This document shows positions 34,515 to 46,300 of a stretch of DNA of 64,000 nt, piece after piece (the first letter of the stretch is position 1; each line of letters starts with the position of its first letter). The notes beneath the pieces were generated by a model. The model made no database searches. It was not told the DNA's origin and saw only the letters and a list, made by a program, of their open reading frames with translations. Origin of the DNA: Lingula anatina (Eukaryota; Brachiopoda; Lingulata; Lingulida; Lingulidae); NCBI RefSeq assembly GCF_001039355.2, contig NW_019775303.1:29664-93663 (forward strand), read 5' to 3'. A program made the translations under genes and the position numbers.

Positions 34515-37314
34515 CCTCCCCACTTCGCCCTGCTTGAGCCAGAATCATCCGTGCAGGTATTGCTGAGCGGCCTGAACACTGTCTCCCAGCCGTCACTGGC
34601 GTATCTCCACCCCTTGCTGTTCAGAATTAATGTCCTCTCCGTCTCGTAGGCCGTGGCCAAGCAGTAAACCAAATGGTGCATCTGACAGCCAAACCCACAC
34701 TCCTTATCCAGGGTGCAAACTATCTTTTTGGCTTTTGCGCAGTCTTCTGGGTTCTGGAAAATATGTTTTTTTTTTCTTTTTTGATTTTTTATTTATTTTT
34801 TTTATTTCCAGACTCATTACTCGTAGAAATGAATCTCCCATCACTATGAGGGCACTTTTAAATCATATAATTTGTTTGACAAAACTGTTTGCTTCGGAAA
34901 TTGCCCTTCATCTCCAATTTTATCGAGAGAAATTGTCAAGAAACTATTTACTTTTTATCATCATTATGCAAGAGGCAACAACAAACTTATTCCTCAGTAA
35001 ATCTTATTCCTCAGTAAATATGTATTGAAACAATTAAGTTCTTATTCTAAAAAAGAAAAAAGCGCACCTGTAAAAACTGCAGTCGTCTTTGAACTAAAGC
35101 ACCAAGATCACGAGATGTTTTTTGCCGCCAAGTGTGAAACCCATCACTTTCCTGCAGTTTTTTCATTCCCGTCACCATGTGACTGGAAATAAGAATCATC
35201 AGTTTATTACGTGATACTAGTTGACAATTATTAAACCAATTCATGTCAATCATTTTAACCTGACCAAAAGACTAAACATATATTTCCGTGAAAGGGGCTG
35301 ATTAAAACAAGATGCAAGAAAATCGCCATGTATATACATGTATACACTTCAAAAGAGGATAACTTTCAGGCTTAATGACCATTCTGTTATTATTAGACCT
35401 ATCAGCGGCCTTCAACACGTATGATCTCGAATCAAGTCTATCTTTTTCGATGACTATGTCGGTATCAAGGACTCTGCGATCCGTCGCTTGTGCTTTTATC
35501 TTACAGGACGATCCAGACAGGTTTATGTCGATGAATACACTCAAACATATTATAACTAGCTTTTGGTCAACCGCAAGGTAGCGTTCTTTCGACCGCTAGC
35601 ATCTTACCAATTCATTTACGATACCACGGAATTGGCTATTATAGCTTTGAGGACGATACACAGAAATACATCTGATGCAATATAGAGAACCCTGGGGAAT
35701 CTAATAAAAAAACTTTGTAAGTGTATCGTTATTCTGCAAAAGGTGGCTGATAAGAAAAACATCTAAAATGAAAGATAAAAAGTCTGAGCTTGTAGTTACA
35801 TGTATATCCCAGCCATTATTCATTACCCTTTTCTTCAAATTCTTAGTCTAGTTTATGATGATTATTATAAGATGATTGATGTGGGACTAAATTACCGAAG
35901 CGATAAGTTTTTTGCAATCTTTCAACCAATACTTGCAATCAGCAGTTGAACTTTTAATTGAGAACTGTGGTACTTGCGTCCTATAACCCAAGGGGACAAC
36001 TCCAGGCCTTATAAACGGATTAGGCGTTTACTAACACTACCCGCATATCTTTTAGCACAGCTGCACTAACACCCATATATTAACCACATAACCCACGAAT
36101 TAACCAGCACACCGTAAAAGTATTTACCACTACCAGAGCGGATGAATGTTAGTGTTAGGAATCGCTCTGGTAGTGGTAAATACTTTTACGATATGTTGGT
36201 TAATTCGTGGATTTTGTGGTTAATATGGGCGTTAGTGCTAAAAGATCTTTGGGTAGTGCTTAATCCGTTTATAAGGCCTGGACTCAACAGGTCCAAAAGA
36301 ATTGAAAAAGTTACCAATTAAAATTCGCTCAACTAAGTCAGCTGGTCGCTATAAGATCGAGTTAAATCATTTTAGTTGAAACATTTATATTTATATTTGA
36401 GGACATATTTCGTAATTGATTACACATATGAAAAAAAAATGCTTTTTAAAAATCCAGAATCACGTTTATTTCACTATTCTAAATATTGTACATGTATATC
36501 TTAATGATTTACATGCACTTTTAAGTATTGTCTATGTAAAGTCTACTGAACATTTTGATTGAATTTAGATTTCAAATGAATGAATAAAAAACGTAAGCAC
36601 ATGTATCATTGTTGTTGCTATTTTGCATTATACAGCGTGAAGAGTGTCCGAAATACCTTAACTGTTCTCTTCCCTCCCGTAATACGTCATAAAGGTGCCC
36701 TTGGATTGAGGTCTTATCTTCATCCTTTTCTATTAATCGATTTATGAGGTTAAGTTTTGCGGTCAGGTATTCGTGTAAAGTGTCCACGCTGCTGCTCATC
36801 ACCCGTACCATTTGGGTGTATTGGACACTTGGACTGCCGTCGGAATGCAAAATATTCACCGCTCCGTTAACGTTGCTGTAGAGTAAAAACTAGTCATTAT
36901 GCACTCACTGTAAATATAGAAACACATCATAACTGAGAATACTATGTTGTTGCTTTTTGAATAACCAGATCCATAGTAATATTTAGAAAAAAATACCTAA
37001 AACATACTTTAAAATATACTTTAATTGTTGTTTTATCTTTATTCCCGCACCGATTTCATTAATCACTTTACAAGCCACACGTGTCGTGACTACAATCTTG
37101 TGTCTGTCACGACGAATAGCTTTACTTTTCACAAGAAACCACGACGTGGAGACAAGACGCACCCTTCAAAAAAATCCTCCTCTACCCGGGGCAATATTTC
37201 AAGGTAAGGATCTCTCCTTTGCGGCGTCATAGCCAGGTAGCCCATCAGCAGCAACCACACACAGCCAAACCCAAGTAAAATCGAGCCCAAAGTTCGCAAC
37301 AAGACCCTCTGCAT
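32158..37314 (-). CDS. FUT8: Alpha-1,6-fucosyltransferase (core fucosylation of N-glycans)
   Basis: Nine exons (high to low): 37314-37163, 36875-36657, 35182-35068, 34753-34516, 34171-33925, 33669-33490, 33213-33063, 32771-32621, 32384-32158. They join in phase to 559 residues (human FUT8 575). A Golgi type II anchor lies near residues 9-29 ([19 protein letters not shown]). Next come a coiled stem, the [13 protein letters not shown] block, [34 protein letters not shown], the GDP-fucose-binding VHIRRTDK (about 325-332), LATDDPD (about 370-376), CTFSSQV (about 429-435), and a C-terminal SH3 domain with [17 protein letters not shown] and GLFPSYK. All FUT8 landmarks are present, so it should transfer fucose to the innermost GlcNAc. 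The exon 1 donor (GAAGG|GTGCGT) is the least certain boundary; it is the one that keeps frame. A LINE fragment and a fold-back element lie in intron 2. Confidence 0.96.
34456..34512. repeat. (TA)n(GA)n compound microsatellite
   Basis: A TA run followed by about 20 GA units, ending four bases before the FUT8 exon 4 donor region (34515). A second GA-rich run is at 32534-32584 in FUT8 intron 8. Confidence 0.95.
35375..35550 (+). pseudogene. LINE reverse transcriptase fragment
   Basis: In one frame [17 protein letters not shown], then after a frameshift [20 protein letters not shown] and [10 protein letters not shown]. This is the CR1/Rex-type RT core: [11 protein letters not shown], then Y-VGI-x-x-A-x-x-x-x-x-SYL-x-x-R-x-Q-V. 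It lies in FUT8 intron 2 in antisense orientation. No longer functional. Confidence 0.8.
36002..36281. repeat. Large fold-back element, arms of about 120-139 bp
   Basis: The left arm 36002-36140 and right arm 36163-36281 are inverted copies, from CCAGGCCTTATAAACGGATTA at the outside to TTTACCACTACCAGAGCG at the centre, with a 22-base spacer. The right arm lacks about 20 bases. It lies in FUT8 intron 2. Internal sequence non-coding. Confidence 0.9.
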
Positions 37315-37743
37315 ACCGATTCACTGTTAGTGTCTCTGTAAGGGGATAATACATGTATAGTGCAATGGATATTATTGGCTATTAACCTTATTATGTACAA
37401 TAAAAAGATTGCAGGTAGTTAGGTACATACATTATACCATTGACTTTATGTCGGGTAAAAGTAACGTTCTTTTACAATAAACTTGTATCTCTATGATTTA
37501 TGTCAGTCCAGGATTTGTTCATTCATTTTCATGTTCTGTCATTAATGATTAAAACTCGACACTCTTAAGCTTTCTTCTATTACTGTCTCTTTATAATCAT
37601 TTCATTTATTTCAACATTTATTTATTCAATTTTTGTGACAGTTTCAGAACCATCGAGTTTATTTTTAATTTTCGGTATTTTATTGATGTATACAAAGACC
37701 TTGAACTCATTTAAGTCTACATATACCTGCCAAGGACTAAATC

Positions 37744-37990
37744 AATTCAAGATCTGCTAAAACAAACTAACCAAAGAAGCATGAATAAAGTAATCGGTGC
37801 AAGGAGATGGAATTGGATTGGCCATGTACTGAGAAAGGGACGCAGGAAAAGAGGCAGATCTAAGACCACGTGGAAAAGGACTGTCGAGGCAGAGCTAAAA
37901 CAACTGGGAGAAAGCTGGGAATCATCCAAAGCCCCTGACAGAGAGCAACCTGGTAGCCAAGACCTGGTAACCAAGACGTGGCTACAGTTT
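37744..37990 (+). pseudogene. LINE ORF2 C-terminal fragment (RTE-like)
   Basis: The frame reads QDLLKQTNQRSMNKVIGARR, WNWIGHVLRKGRRKRGRSKT, TWKRTVEAELKQLGESW, PDREQPGS. The RRWxWIGHVLR...GxRKRGRPKTTWRRTVEAELKxLG block is typical of the C-terminus of RTE-type LINE polyproteins. The usual link between HVLR and GRRKRG is deleted. It stands about 430 bases upstream of FUT8 on the opposite strand. Confidence 0.85.
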
Positions 37991-38425
37991 TTTCATAGAT
38001 TTGATATTCTTAACAAGAGTGTTGTACGGCCTCGTTGGTTGTACGGTCTTTGGTGGTGGGGCGAAAAGTAATTGATTATGGTATCGGTTTTTGACTAGCT
38101 AGTGTAATCACTTATTTGAACAAGAAATGCTCCGGAAAATTTGCAATCTGTCTCTTCATAAAATGAACAAGAACTCTCATCCAAGAACTGTTCCTTCTTA
38201 TCGCAACATTAATACGTCACCGTAATAAAACAATCCCGCCAAATAGTCAAGTAGGAAGCGACGGCATAAATAAACAGTGTGTTTCTTACGTTTAATATGT
38301 GCCTAGACGTTCAAAATAAGACAAAACTATTTTCACCTCGAGCTTTCACCTGGTAACCAAGACGTGGCTACAGTTTTTTCATAGATTTGATATTCTTAAC
38401 AAGAGTGTTGTACGGCCTCGTTGTT
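37963..38425. repeat. Direct repeat of about 75 bp, 386 bp apart
   Basis: 37963-38037 and 38349-38423 are identical or nearly so (CCTGGTAACCAAGACGTGGC through GTACGGCCTCGTTG). The first copy overlaps the end of the LINE fragment, so this may be a duplicated LINE 3' tail. Confidence 0.8.
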
Positions 38426-40152
38426 GACTTATAGCAGCGTTTTTCAGGTAAAAGTTTCGTATTTAGTTTCGGATTAAATTGATTCACAGGCGCAGCTATT
38501 AATAGTATTCTTACAGCATTACATAGAAAAACCACAACACGTCACATAAGTTATATTAAAAGGTGTGATGTACATTTCATTAGCAAAAACGGGAAGTGGC
38601 AATATTTTATTTAATGATTTCCTGTCTATTTTTATCCGAACCTGTGATCAGGAAACTTAACTCACGATTGACAAGTGTAAACAAGCTACCTGTGTGTTCT
38701 CGTTAAAGCGAAACACATTTTGTTGCAGAATTGCCCATTTGAGACAGACTTGATATTTGAATGGTCATCGAAAATTTGATGATTGATTTTAAGAAAACAC
38801 TCACTTGTTAGAGTAATAACCATGACTGTATATTTTATATGTTAGGTAAATAACTGAACACCGCTGTCATAAAAAAGAAAAGACCTACACAGACCTCTCT
38901 TCAGGAACACGTTTCATTACATGACCTCTAGGTACGTCTGAACCGAGCCCAAGGAAACCAACTATTTCCACGGGTGAAATGGCAAAGTGCCCATCTTTTG
39001 TGATACAAGGATTGTAATTTAAGGATCATCAAATGGCGATAATAGGTCACCTTAGGTACACAAAAACTAAATGGGTAAACAGACGCACTTGGATTGCATG
39101 CACAAAATCTGGTGAACATTTAAATCGTGAATTTGCCTGAGTGCACCTGCAGCATGCCCATACTTAAGCGACAGCGCTAGCTATTTAAGACTGACAATAA
39201 TTTAACCTAACTCTGACGTTATCCGATGCCATCTCGCGGTCCCATGTAAAACAAGTAAGCATTAACACGTCAACAGAGGTGAATCGAACGGATCTAACCT
39301 CCCCCCCCCCCCCAACACACACACACAATCACTCGGGTCTAGTCAGGCATGCTTGCATAATTTGTCTCCACACTCGAGAACAGCACAGGGAATGCCGTTA
39401 AGGTACCTTGATGAACGTAAATTGCTATACAAGTACATAGTGTGGTGTCAGTTTCAGTGTCATGCCAAAACCACACCTTACTGTAAAGAATACTTAACGC
39501 TTCTCAAGTTTTAAAATATGTGGTTGTTAAGGTCGGTAGGTTCTTTTTTTAGTGGCTGTGTTAATGTGGAAAAAACAAAGAAAGAGAAGAAGTGATGTAG
39601 ATAGAGACATCAATGCTTGTTACGGCTGTTTGGCTTTTTATATAGATCGGCAACAACCATAATCATGAATAAAGTATTAACCCATGAGAGATACTTTTTT
39701 GATACTTTAAATATTAAAATAACTGGTACGATGTCAAAAGCAAACTCGTGGTGTTAAGGTTCATTTGTACATAGGCCTAATTTTACAATCTTTAGATTTA
39801 GGCCTACTATTTTAGTATGTTCATTTTCTTGTGAAAAATTAATGTACCTCCTTTCTGAATAAGAAAAAACAGATCAACGCTGTAATATATGATTAAGATA
39901 TACATTGATAACATACGTGTAAATTTGCTTACTTGTATTCCGAGACAGGAATTAATCGTCACCGTCGAATCTTTTATAAATGTCTTTATAATCTGTGCCT
40001 CTTAACAAGTTCGTTTCGCTCGTTTAAATGAATAAGATCGGCGTTATCAGGACCAAAAAAGCTCCCCGCTGTACCGCCGAGGCGGATATACATATTTAAA
40101 ACGTAAGTGGAGGAGGAGGGGGATGTTTCCTGATTAATTCAAGCGTGTTCTA
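37991..40152. other. Intergenic between FUT8 and chitin synthase
   Basis: No exon seen. A C-run with CA repeats is at 39301-39328. FUT8 and chitin synthase diverge from this interval. Confidence 0.5.
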
Positions 40153-40263
40153 ATTGGTGGCGGAATATAGTGACCCGAGAAAACAATTCAACATGTGGAC
40201 AGCTCGTGATATGAATATGCAAATTTTATGAAACACCAAATCAAATGCGAGCTAGTATAAATA
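40153..40263 (+). promoter_or_regulatory. CCAAT, octamer and TATA promoter, probably of chitin synthase
   Basis: An inverted CCAAT box (ATTGG, 40153-40157), a perfect octamer ATGCAAAT (40217-40224) and a TATAAATA box (40256-40263) are spaced as in a compact RNA polymerase II promoter, predicting a start near 40290. The first downstream ATG followed by an in-phase exon end is at 40363. Confidence 0.6.
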
Positions 40264-40362
40264 GCAGGTGATTTTCAAGAACCCAATAAAGTTCATGGAC
40301 TAGGCTCGGCGTCAGACGCACAGTGAAAAAATGTTTTATTGAGGCGGCAAGGGGAACTGAGA

Positions 40363-43300
40363 ATGGAAATCACTAAACCAGGTAAAACGAATATCAGCTT
40401 CGTATTTTCTACAGAAGAATCAATTTAATATTGAATATAACATTTCATAGCCTCGTCGCCAGATGAAAACAGATTGAGTTGCATAATCAAATGTTGAAAA
40501 CGAATGTATTCGGGGACCCGGAAGACGGGATAAGTCTTGTAAGGGTGTACTAGATCTTGACAGCCTATATTTTACCCTACAAATCCTAGCTGCGTTCTCC
40601 GTTTTAAGATTTGTCAGTTTTACCCCTTCAAACGCGAAAACTGATGGTTCTAAACACATTTGTCAGATAAAAAATTTAAACCTATGACTTTCCATAACAA
40701 AAACATTATTCATTTATTTATTTTGAAAAGAAACTCGGTAGGCTACAAAGTTTTTCACTAACCCTGTCGTTACTTGAATTTACAAAAAAAGGGACTGCCA
40801 AGGGAAGATCCAGAGCAGACAAAATACTACTAAAACGTACAATTGTAATTTTTAATTAAAACGCGCTAACGCATTTGACCTCAAAATATGCTCATTTTAA
40901 CACTTATTTTCTTTTTAAGTTTTGTACCAGGCTTCAATTTATCTACGTGTGATAAGAAGAAAAAGCTGAAAAAGCAAGAGATAGATCACAAGAGCTAAAA
41001 ACTTATTCTCCAGAGGCAAACCCCCAATTATCAAGCTAAATTTTTTAAAGTTACATATATTCAAACGGAATATTTTCATTTGTAGTGGGTGGATAAAGGT
41101 GTTTTTCAGACAACATAGCAGCATAGCATTAGTATTAGAAGAAGAGACATAAATAGACGAGTAAATGACATTAAGACCATCAATTTTCTGGCCACGTGTC
41201 CGCAACGTCGGTGTTATCAAAGTGTCAAACTGTACAACTGTTAAGAAGTCGTAAAATTGATGTCATACAAACCGATAATTTTTCTTCTTTTTGTCGAGAA
41301 CGTTACCCTAAGGCGCAGTATTACGCGATAACGTCAAGGTACAGTGTATGATGAGAATGATAAATTAGATAAAAAGAGAGTAGCAATTATACAAATAGAC
41401 GTCCAATACAAACTAAACCAAGATTTAATGAGAAGGAGGTAAATATATTGTCATTTTTCCCGCTATGGAAATATTTTGTAGCACTAATGTGTACTATCAA
41501 ATTGAAGAAAATATGTCCTAATTAAAAAAAGAACTTCTTTATTTTTCACGGGCATTTTCTTCAGTCATAAGAGTGTAGATATATGACTGTATTTACTGCT
41601 GAAAGGCGGCACCCTCTACCAGGGTTTTGTCATATATTCCAGGTTGATTTTTTTTACCAGTTTTTGACAGTTTTTGTACATCGAGAATTTGGGTATGGAA
41701 TTGACGTTATCACTCAGGTGACCTTGAGTAAAGAATAGGGGAATAAACACTTCTGAGAGGATGCTGAATCAGACGTCTCTTATGCATATTTAATGCTTGA
41801 CTAATTGATGGAAACTCAAACAATTTCGTTCTGAAAATGAACTTATATGGCATCGTCGCTCCAGATAAAAAGCTTCGTTTAACATGAATGTGCTTTATAG
41901 CCATAGTGAAGCCTTTAAGTGATAATAGAATACTTGTTTCACAGTTCTTTGTCCTTATTTCAGTATGTAGGTGTCTGAAACTAGCAGTAAACCCACTGTA
42001 TTACGCCTTCATTGTGCCATGTGTCCCGGAATTCACAAATTGTCCTTTTGTGCAAAATACATGTATAATTTGAACTTAACTAGTTAGTGGTTATACCAAC
42101 AAAACTGTGTGGTTTTCAGTAGTTAAGAATATCCGTGAAAAATAGCATGTACTGAAAAGAGTGGTCCCTAATAATTAAAATAAAAAAAAATAAAAAAAAA
42201 AAACAGGAGGAAACAAAAGTGTGTAGCGTAGCCGAGATTGATAACAATGGCTAGGAATGAACAAAGAAACAAAGCTTAGCGGAAATTGCATGAAATAAAT
42301 ACATTAAGAACATGTGTCATATTTCACAAGCCTTTTTCAGATCCAGGGATAGCTATATGATGTCACTGGACATCTATATTAAATGGAATTTAAGGCACGA
42401 TGGGTGTCCGGCGGTTTTTCCATCGTTTGTAGACGTCATTGAGTCCATTTCCATTTTAATTGACCCATTATATGCACATCAAGTTGACTGCCTCACTGAA
42501 CGTTTAACCCTGTTTACCAAACTTTATTTAGCCCCGCCTTCTTGTTACCTCCCCCAAGGAGGTTATGTTTTTGGTTCCGATAGTTTGTCTGTCTGTCTAT
42601 CTGTCTGTCTGTCTGTCTGTTAGCAACATTACAGAAAAAGTTATGGACCGATTTTGATGAAATTTCCAGGAACTGTCAGATGTGGGCCAAGGAACAGATG
42701 ATAAGTTTTTTGGTGGTAATCAGGATCAATAATCAATCAATAATCAATAATAAAAAATAAAAAAACTGAATCATTATTGAATGAAAATTTAGGGGTGAAA
42801 CGGCATTGGGTGGAGACTTTGCTGTCTTGGCGGAGGTCTGCGCTCTCGGAGTGCTTTTCTAGTTTCGGATACGATTTTCATTTGTTGTTAAAAAAAATAA
42901 AGATGCCCATTCTGACGCAATTCCTTAAAAATCTTTATCACGTGTTATTTTGAAATTGGAAGAAAAAAGTATTACTTCCTCCTTCAATAAGAAAAAAATT
43001 TGAAAATGTTTTTCTGTAATATTCCGGTGTCTGTCTTGAGCATCTTCATCAGCCAAACAAGTTCTATATTTAGCTGTTTATTGAATAAAAGAAAACTACT
43101 ACTTTATTTTTATAACATAACACAGCTGATGAAATTCTTCTCTGACTTATAATTAAATTTGGAAGGCATTTATGACATATGAAGTCTGACAGGTGCATAG
43201 TGTTGTAGTTTAAGCATGATCAATGGCAGTGCAAAGATGAGACGTGCTTGTCTTTCGTTCATATTTCCTATAGAGTCAATCCGCTAGACGCAGTAATTGA

Positions 43301-46300
43301 AGTAGGCACAACAGCGATAACCTGAATCCTAGAGCAAAGCCCTAAAACATTATATAATACTACAAGTGAAGCGTTTACAGTCTTACAATAATGTTTCAGT
43401 TGCTCTCTCTTACAGGTGCACCAAAAGTGTTCTCAACACAAAGGCAGGCAGGAATGCGTACGCCTCTGGTAAGATAATAGACTGACCGACTTTCCCACCT
43501 GTTTGCTCCCTTTCTCACCTGGACAACCTTGGGTTTCCAAGGACACTGAAAACTCACCTTTCTTCTACCAGGCATGCTGATAGTAGAGAGGTGATTTTCT
43601 AGTGTCCTCTGAATCTCAGGGTGACGGAGAACCACAAGTTATTAACTAAGACAAAGTAGCTTTCAGAACTCATCCCCTCCATCCTTTATAGGCTTGGTCA
43701 GAAACTGTGACCCCAAGAAGAACTAGTGATAAATACATGTAGTACTTAGTATAATGAATGGCATTTCGTTAATATTTATTTTTGTCATCAGTTGATGATG
43801 GAATGCATTTCCTGCACACAATCTTAACAACTTTTTCCTTGATGTATTCATATAATGCCATCTTCAGCATTCATCATATTCACCGGCTTTCATCAACATC
43901 GTTAACTGTCATCCTCAGCTACGCGCTGAATTCGTCTTGCCAAACAAGAGGAAATGTTTTAGTGAATTTCTTCAACATTTCCTCGAAGTAACCAACGTTG
44001 AGGGCTAAACATATAGTAGAAATGATCGTTTATCATTCACTTGAACTATGACCCTTAATAATTCATTCGAATTCCTTTATAAATCAACAGACAGCTTTTT
44101 AACTCCCGAAATAAATAGAAATATCTTATGTGTGCTTGAGTAAGTTTTAAAAAGGAAATGAATCAATCCCTGTGCAAAAGTTGTCCAGCTTTGTTTGCAT
44201 AAAATTTCTTAGAAGACATTAAAGACGGATGCGATAACTGTGAAAACTATATCTATTTCTAGACTTGCGCTCTAATTTTGACCGCACTCCTTGTAACCAG
44301 CCTTACCATCCACAGGCTGTCCACGCTGTGGCTACTGGCGGGCAGATTTCACCAAATTTCTTTCGTGGAAAGGTAAAACTACAGTATAAAGACCTATAAA
44401 ATACAATGTTCATCGGACATGCATATTCCAATACAATTACATTTTTTAACCGGATATAGTTTCTATTTTGCTTTTCATTTTTTCCATATCTATTCGATTA
44501 TTCAGGATATTAGTAATTACTATCGTTTTCAACAAACATTTTTGTCCTATCTTTACGAACAATTGCAAGATCATTCTGTGCTACAAGATTTGAATGAACC
44601 TTATAGCAAATACCGGTATCTAGGATTACGGTGTTGCACACGTAAAATGTCAAAGACAATGGAATGCTGCTAAAGTGAACAAATACTGCCTTTTTCAGAA
44701 CATATGCGACTGCATTACTTCTCAGCGTTCCTGAAATTTTTTGTTTAGTAATGTCTCTCTGGCACATAAGTGTCAGCAAATTCAAGAACAAAAATGCATG
44801 GCCAAGCGGATTTCAAGTATTTAAGGTAAACTATGCATATTAATTAGCAAAGCGAGAAATTGTTCATTAAGGTGAAGAATTACATGTACATCGACAGTAC
44901 CAGCACTTTGTCAACGTGACTCCTTGAATAATAAAAGTGTGAATTATGTCAATATGAACAATTTGCTTTTTTTTCCAGTGTTTCTTTGTGGCCGGGACAG
45001 AGGTTATTGTCCAGTTCTTACTCCTAGTGGAGATTTTCCCGAACTTTCCACCGCACGTTCTCCTACTGTTGCCAAATATTTTTCAAACTGTCGCACTTGG
45101 TAACGTTGGTGAAGATGGACTGAAGGCATCTCAGAATCACAAATTTCGAAGACTAAGGCCAACCCTGAAAGTTCATAAAATAAGATACATTGCATTATCG
45201 TTTGTACGATGCGTCAACAGGTTGATCCACGTCCTTACCTCGTCTATAAATTCATATTTCCACTCTGGAGCTAAAATGATAATCGTTGCCATTGTCTTGA
45301 CAACGGTTGCTAAATTGGTAGCATTGCCATGGCAACAAACTGCAGCATTTGTGGTGGGCATTTTGGTAAATGCCATTATATGGCAACATGAACATCCTAG
45401 CAAGTCTGCGGACACAGATGTCGGATACACTAACACCGCAAAGTGGGAAAAATCCTTTTTCCAAAGTTTTTTCAAATTAATTGTCATTATGTTACAGTAC
45501 AATATAGTAAGCAAAGATGCTCCTCTTTGGAATAATGGTATCGATTCTAGCACGCTGTCGCTGTTGTTCGTTCAACTAACAAGTGCACTGGCCGCGTATC
45601 TGGTATTCATACTTTGTGCCAAAATCTCTCAGGAAGATCACATCTTAAAATTGAGTTCCATAATAGAAATGATCATATCAGGCGGTTATTGTACGTTCTG
45701 GTGTGTTGCTGGTGGTCAGGAATTCTGCATAAAGGGATCCTACGATGCAACAGCTTACATTATATGCATAGTTATTTGGATCATAACACTCGTTCAGATG
45801 CTTAAATATACCAAATCGGTAAATGTTTTGCAGCGTCCTCTTTACCAAATTTTCAAAACTCCAACATTTAACAGCGTCTTTCTAACACAGTTTATTAATG
45901 TCAATCAACAGCACCCAGATATAGTTACGTCCAAAACAACAGCGAATTTACAGCACGCAGACTCCAAGAGTACAGTTTTCATTTGTACCACTATGTTTCA
46001 CGAATCTAAGAATGAGGTTAACATGTATCTTTTGAGCCTGAAAAACATTTTCATTTCTAAAAAACTTCAGAATGTAAATCTGGAGACACATATTTTCATG
46101 GACGACGGTTCAAGAGACAGTCACCTGACCCCATACGGAGCACAGCTGCTGAAATTAATTAAGAAACGTTTTTCTTCGATGTTGTCTCGTTCGCCAGACA
46201 CCAAAGGCACACCATATGGAGTTCAAGTAAAATGGCTTATTGATGGGCATATACCTCTATACATACACTTAAAAGATGTCGTGAACTTCAAACCTAAAAA

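Noticed and set aside
34278-34523. Open frames with Ser-Leu and Tyr-Ile repeats
   Set aside because: Translation of the GA/TA microsatellite next to FUT8 exon 4.
39277-39303. GTTCGATTC-like T-loop on the minus strand
   Set aside because: The flanking bases do not form T-arm or acceptor stems; no tRNA is supported in the window.
40153-40263. Histone H2B-type promoter (CCAAT, octamer, TATA)
   Set aside because: No histone coding sequence follows; an in-phase exon chain leads instead to chitin synthase.
43396-43635. Minus-strand 79-codon open frame upstream of chitin synthase
   Set aside because: No start or splice support; the plus-strand 53-base exon inside it has better signals.
45173-45553. 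Long minus-strand frame over chitin synthase
   Set aside because: Antisense shadow of the confirmed exon 44979-46758.
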